From: Anaeromyces robustus
Taxonomy: Eukaryota; Neocallimastigomycota; Neocallimastigomycetes; Neocallimastigales; Neocallimastigaceae
Length of the DNA: 64,000 nt
Reading direction: 5' to 3'
Assembly: GCA_002104895.1 (NCBI GenBank)
Contig: MCFG01000046.1
Span: forward strand, 1 to 64,000
Under the pieces are notes generated by a model. It made no database searches and was not told where the DNA came from. It worked only from the letters and a program-made list of their open reading frames with translations. Both the position numbers and the translations under genes were made by a program. Shown here one piece after another: positions 59,880-64,000 of this stretch (positions are counted from its first letter, which is position 1; every line of letters starts with the position of its first letter).

Positions 59880-60136
59880 TATTATTGATCTAAAGAAATA
59901 TTTGTGTTATAATAAAGAGTATTAGTATTATGATTGACAATTTCATATTTACATATTTAGCTAGAACTAGTATTATTAATAACATGTATAGATATGATAA
60001 AGTACGGTCACCTCTAGTGATTGAAAAAAAAAAGTATTTACTAGCAGGTATAGATATTAATTTGTTTAATCCAGCAATTCCAGTAGTTTTAGTAAGATAA
60101 TGCGTTGTACTACTGTGAAATTTATCTAAATTGTAA

Positions 60137-60180
<44 letters not shown>

Positions 60181-60420
60181 TTTTTATTAATAATAAATTT
60201 CTTAAAGTGTTTATTAAAAATTCTCAGATGGAACATAGAACCATAAGACTCCTTTTTTTTTTTTTTTTTAGTGACATAGTTTAACATGTCCCATCTTCTA
60301 CCATTAGTCTTTTTGAAATTCAATATATGGATGTTCATAGTTTATGTGCTTCCATCTTAACAAAATTTTTATATCTTTAGTAAAATTTAGGGCATAGAGA
60401 AAATGTATATACAGAAAGAC
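59880..60420 (-). pseudogene. Probable decayed coding sequence, family unknown
   Basis: Base composition is less AT-biased here than in the surroundings. On the minus strand (about 60390-60290) one frame reads LRWKHINYEHPYIEFQKD, stop, W, stop, KMGHVKLCH. A nearby piece (about 60265-60195) reads ESYGSMFHLRIFNKHFKKF, and another (about 60125-60040) reads YNALSY, stop, NYWNCWIKQINIYT. The internal stops are TAA/TAG at positions that could have been CAA/CAG. A competing plus-strand ORF exists at 59930-60100 (56 codons, including YLLAGIDINLFNPAIPVVLV). The strand and identity are uncertain; this is probably a relic gene or transposon. Confidence 0.35.
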
Positions 60421-60765
60421 AAGAAAATCGCAAAATAAAAAAAAAAAAAGAAAAAAAAGTCATGTTTTATTTATATTTTACACAATAAAAAATTATTTGA
60501 AATAAAATGATATAAATTATAATAGATAAATCTTTTAAATTTAAAAATGAAATTTATATTTTTTATAAAATAAAAACTAAAGTACAATTGTATATGGATA
60601 TAAAAGAATTTATTGTTACTTTTTATTATATTATTTTTTTTTATATATAATATTATTTTTATTATTTTATATTAATATTATTATATATTCTATTCCATGT
60701 TATTTTATGTTATATATTATTTTATTTATTCTATTCTATGTTATTTTATGTTATATATTATTTTA

Positions 60766-60766
<1 letters not shown>

Positions 60767-60842
<76 letters not shown>
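60767..60842. repeat. (TTA)n microsatellite
   Basis: About 25 TTA units. The poly-Tyr and poly-Ile ORFs through it are artefacts. Confidence 0.92.
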
Positions 60843-60845
<3 letters not shown>

Positions 60846-61242
60846 TTTTTATTTATTTCATTTATTTAAATATATTAAAACTTTATATTATTATTATTAT
60901 AAAATATAATTCTCATTCTTTATTTTTTTTTTTAAAAAAAAGAGAATTATATTTTAAAACGTATAATAAGATAAGATTACTTTCTTTTCCTTTTTTTTTT
61001 TTTTTTAAAAAAATATATATCATATAAATCATAATGATATTTTTTATAAAAAAAAAAAAAAAAAAAAAAGGCAAATAAAAATAGTGTTATAGTGTAGATA
61101 TTATAAAATAATGTATAAGTTTATATTTATGATAATATATGATATTATTGATATTAATAATTTTTTAAAGAATTATATTATATTTGAATGAATTTAATTT
61201 CTTTTTTTTTTCTTTTTTTTTTCTTTTTTTTTTTTTTTTCCT

Positions 61243-62325
61243 TCATTTTTTGATAAAGTCATTTAATTTTGAAACAATTACATCATTATGTTTAAAAAGG
61301 AATTCACCATGACTTCCTTTTAATACAATGACTTCATTAGAAATAGATTCAGAACCAACATCTATATGAAGTTGTTCATAATTAGGAATACTTTTAGTAT
61401 ATTTACTACTATCAAAATGAATAAGTGTCATATTTTTTGGATATTTCATATTGTCAATTATATCTAAACCATGAACACTCTGTACAGCTTCATCCATAAT
61501 ATTTTTATTAGATCCTTTAGCAAGTTCTAGATTTCTAAATATACTAATATCTTCATCGGAATAGTTATAAACTTTAACAGGGAGTGGGACAATTATATTT
61601 GATTTATTAAATATGGACATCATTCGGTTTAAGCCAAAGAAATTAAACCAATAATATTTTTTTGATGCATTAATCAAGGAATTTCTCATCTTTTCATCAT
61701 TACCATTAATTTTTGGAACGGTAGTATCAAATCCAATGACTCCAATAACTTCATTAGGATATTGGTTAGCATAGTAAAGTGAATATATTCCTCCTAAAGA
61801 GTGAGCCATTAAATAATAGTTCGTTAAATTAAGTTGTTCAATACAACTATGTAATTCAGGGACAATTTTTTCTATAGTTCTTACATCATCGACAGTATCA
61901 GACAAACCATAACCGAAAGGCTCTATGGTAATTACTTTATAGGTTTTTGAAAGTAATTCGGTTAATGGTTTATAATAAATAACAGGAGAAGGAACAATAT
62001 AACCTGTTAAGAATACAATAGTAGGTTTATTGGATTCTCCTACAGTTTTAATATTCATTTTATGACCGTTTACATTTAAGGTAGTACCATAATTATATGA
62101 TTTTATTTTATGTTTTTCATATAACATACAAATAACATTTAATATAATATAGAGTAATATAAGGACACCAATAGTACTAAAAATGCGGAATAATATTTTT
62201 TTAACTTTACTCTTCTTTGTTTTAGGTTTTGTAATATTTTTATTTATATCGTTTTCTGGTGTTGAATTATTAAGAGTTAAATCAACCTCATGTGTTTGAA
62301 TATCAATTAATTGTTTTGAATCCAT
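61243..62325 (-). CDS. Membrane-anchored alpha/beta hydrolase, intronless
   Basis: A single 360-residue ORF with no intron, unlike every other complete gene in the window. Residues 1-43 are polar and end in a Lys-rich stretch (KPKTKKSKVKK). Residues ~44-68 are one hydrophobic helix (ILFRIFSTIGVLILLYIILN), giving a type II, N-in signal anchor. Then comes the alpha/beta-hydrolase fold: strand PTIVFLTGY, a Gly-Tyr-Gly segment (EPFGYGLSD), the nucleophile elbow AHSLGG with Ser176, FDTTVPKING, the candidate acid HFDSS, and the catalytic His339 in LKGSHGEFL. The architecture resembles bacterial membrane-bound alpha/beta hydrolases. The substrate is unknown (ester, lactone or peptide). Lack of introns and the fold type suggest acquisition from a bacterium, which is common in rumen fungi; this is inference. 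Confidence 0.85.
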   Translation of the reverse strand: MDSKQLIDIQTHEVDLTLNNSTPENDINKNITKPKTKKSKVKKILFRIFSTIGVLILLYIILNVICMLYEKHKIKSYNYGTTLNVNGHKMNIKTVGESNKPTIVFLTGYIVPSPVIYYKPLTELLSKTYKVITIEPFGYGLSDTVDDVRTIEKIVPELHSCIEQLNLTNYYLMAHSLGGIYSLYYANQYPNEVIGVIGFDTTVPKINGNDEKMRNSLINASKKYYWFNFFGLNRMMSIFNKSNIIVPLPVKVYNYSDEDISIFRNLELAKGSNKNIMDEAVQSVHGLDIIDNMKYPKNMTLIHFDSSKYTKSIPNYEQLHIDVGSESISNEVIVLKGSHGEFLFKHNDVIVSKLNDFIKK

Positions 62326-62731
62326 ATTATTTTAAATATTTTTATTCTTAATTTTTTATTAATCAAATTTTGTTTTTATTTATTTATTTATTTATTTTGT
62401 TAATATAATATAAAAATGTGTTTTTTTTTTTTTTTTTTTTTTCAAAGAATTAATAAAAAAAAAGAGGAAAAATTGCTTTATATATTTCTAAATAATTTTA
62501 AAAAAACTTTTTTAAAATAATTTTTTTTTTCTTTTGATTATTCTAATAAAATACAAATAATTATAATAATATATATTATATATTATTATAATTATAATAA
62601 TATATATTATAATATATATTATTATAATTATAATCAAAAGAAAAAAAAAATAATATATATTATTATTTATTATAATAATATATATTATATATATTGAAAA
62701 ATTGTATATAATTCTTTTATTTGTTTCACAA
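62326..62731. other. AT-rich upstream flank of the hydrolase gene
   Basis: Promoter region of the hydrolase. It includes a palindromic TA-rich stretch (about 62530-62650) with outer arms TTTTTTTCTTTTGATTAT and ATAATCAAAAGAAAAAAA. No coding sequence seen. Confidence 0.5.
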
Positions 62732-63421
62732 GAATGTGGTGCATTTCGGAATTGTGCATTTCGGAATCTGTGGCGCATGAAATTTTATATATTAAATAAA
62801 TGAATAAATAAATAAATAATAATTAAAAATTATAATTAATAATTACAAATTAAAAAATGAAATAAAATGAAATAAAAATAATTATAATAAAATCAAAGAA
62901 TTGAAAAAAAAAAATACAAAAGAATACAAAAAAATTTAAAAAAGAAAGATTCAAGTTATTCATTAACTTTTACAAACAAACAAAAATCATATTTTTTCAA
63001 AGTCTTTTATTTTATTTAATATTTTATAATATTTTTCATTTATATACAATATTTTAATTTATTTTATTATTAAATTGTAATAATAATAACTAAAATTTTA
63101 ATAAAATAATAAAAAAATAAAAAAATATTTATTTAATGATTTTTTAAACATAATTGATATTATTATTTTTACAAAATAAGATTGACATTGATATTGATAA
63201 TATTTTTATACTAAAAAATTTGATATTGATATTAATAATAATATATTTATATTAAAAATTTTGATATTGATATTAATTATATTTTAATTATAGTTAAATA
63301 GATCAGTTTTAGATATAATTTAGCTAAAAACTAGCTAAAAAAAATCTTAAAGTAATTTTATTTCCTTATATTGTTACAAGAACAATAATTAAGCATAACA
63401 TATAATTTAAAAAGGTTAGAA

Positions 63422-63455
63422 AAATACTAATTTATAATAAAAAATTAGTATTTTT
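63422..63455. repeat. Inverted repeat at the 3' end of the transposase remnant
   Basis: AAAATACTAATTT and its reverse complement AAATTAGTATTTT are separated by about seven bases and overlap the stop codon region. Confidence 0.8.
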
Positions 63456-63826
63456 TATTATTTAAATCAATTAAGCAATTATACCATAATTCAACAATAT
63501 CTTTTCTATCATATCCATTATAAATATAATCTTTTTCCATATACTTATAATTTTCAATTATATTTTTTATTTCATCAGTTTTTTAATTATTTTTTGTTTT
63601 TTTCTCCAGATTCCATTAATTCTCATTTCGTAATCATTGTAGGAAAAGGATTCTTCTTTTTTTAATATATAAATTAATTTAAAAAATGAAGATTTTTTTG
63701 GAAATAAATTATTTAAGTAATTATTAAAATATTCTGAAGCATTATTTGTTATATGCTCTATATTCTTATAATAATTCCAATTATTAGTATTATATTTATG
63801 TAAATAATTATTTTTAAAATATAATA
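63445..63826 (-). pseudogene. MULE-like transposase C-terminal remnant with frameshift
   Basis: The minus strand from ~63826 reads a protein-like stretch with NNWNYYKNIEHITNNASEYF and NNYLNNLFPKKSSFFKLIYI, ending in KKLMK and a stop at 63567-63569. A shift of frame in the A-rich stretch near 63580-63600 restores TDEIKNIIENYKYMEKDYIY and DIVELWYNCLIDLNN, up to a stop at 63445-63447. The 'W..Y..I...TNN.SE..N..L...FP' pattern resembles the C-terminal part of MULE-domain transposases as I know them. With the shared TIR at 62732, this may be a decayed copy of the autonomous partner of the two MITEs. The family call is tentative. Confidence 0.5.
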
Positions 63827-63964
63827 GTTTTATTTATTTAATGATAACAGAACAAGTCCTTTTTTATATACAATTTTTAACAAAATATTATTTAAAAAAT
63901 TATTAATAAAATATTATTTTGATTTTATTTAGTTATTTATATATTTATTTATTTATTTTTGATA

Positions 63965-64000
63965 AATGTGGCTATAAAATATTTTATCATCAAGCCACAT
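63965..64000. repeat. Short inverted repeat at the window edge
   Basis: ATGTGGCT (63965-63972) and AGCCACAT (63993-64000) are exact reverse complements separated by 20 bases. It is too close to the edge to interpret. Confidence 0.6.

Larger units (their letters stand above)
59698..61242. other. Intergenic region with a hairpin and decayed coding-like sequence
   Basis: It holds a perfect 17-bp inverted repeat (59776-59792 and 59843-59859), the higher-complexity stretch 59880-60420 (separate entry), a ~45-base T tract (about 60140-60179), a (TTA)n array (about 60767-60842), and an A tract near 61050-61070. Confidence 0.5.
62732..64000. mobile_element. Left end of a third TIR element, running off the window
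   Basis: The end sequence GAATGTGGTGCATTTCGGAA, a second GTGCATTTCGGAAT box and then TGTGGCGCATGAAA match the ends of the elements at 27889 and 28590 in order and spacing. The reverse-complemented right end of the second element begins GAATGTGTTGCATTTCG. The matching right end is not found before 64000, so the element probably extends further. It contains a broken transposase-like reading frame. Confidence 0.55.

Overview
The window looks like nuclear DNA of a very AT-rich, intron-dense eukaryote, most likely an anaerobic gut fungus (Neocallimastigomycota). The reasons are: extreme A+T content with long homopolymer and microsatellite tracts between genes; short spliceosomal introns (GTAAxT donors; ATAG, AAAG or TTAG acceptors); Asn-rich low-complexity coding stretches; one intronless bacterial-looking hydrolase; and a decayed 25S rRNA fragment resembling early-diverging fungal LSU D2 sequence. 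The lineage call is inference.

Layout. (1) 209-2190 (+): TFG-like PB1/coiled-coil protein. (2) 3355-5562 (+): RNA polymerase I subunit A34.5-like. (3) 6411-10753 (-): MCM2 replicative helicase, 11 visible exons. (4) 13676-17938 (-): long coiled-coil protein. (5) 20450-26692 (-): insulin-degrading-enzyme-type M16 peptidase in 27 exons, one only 12 nt. (6) 27889-29700: two non-autonomous TIR elements, each flanked by a perfect 9-bp duplication. (7) 29968-33276 (+): 798-residue protein with tandem dsRNA-binding domains and a C-terminal OAS-like nucleotidyltransferase fold. (8) 33277-36345: a run of imperfect hairpins and a truncated 25S rDNA pseudogene. (9) 36346-39918 (-): PP2A B'' regulatory subunit. 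(10) 39919-46005: gene-free. (11) 46006-47974 (-): ADP-sugar Nudix hydrolase with a likely organellar presequence exon. (12) 49222-51127 (+): unknown four-cysteine protein. (13) 54322-59697 (+): large Asn-rich BTB protein with a multi-pass membrane C-terminus. (14) 59880-60420: apparently decayed coding sequence. (15) 61243-62325 (-): intronless membrane-anchored alpha/beta hydrolase. (16) 62732-64000: a third TIR of the same family, followed by a broken MULE-like transposase remnant.

Most genes are independent housekeeping loci: ER export, rRNA transcription, DNA replication, proteolysis, phosphatase targeting and nucleotide-sugar clean-up. They do not form an operon-like system. The accessory interest is concentrated at 27-36 kb. 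There, transposon copies, a predicted dsRNA-binding OAS-like protein, a strongly self-complementary region and mutated rDNA lie side by side. The OAS-like protein seems to have lost its metal-binding acidic residues, so a dsRNA-sensing pseudoenzyme is the most interesting hypothesis here.

Exon models were assembled by hand. Every junction quoted keeps the reading frame, but none has transcript support.
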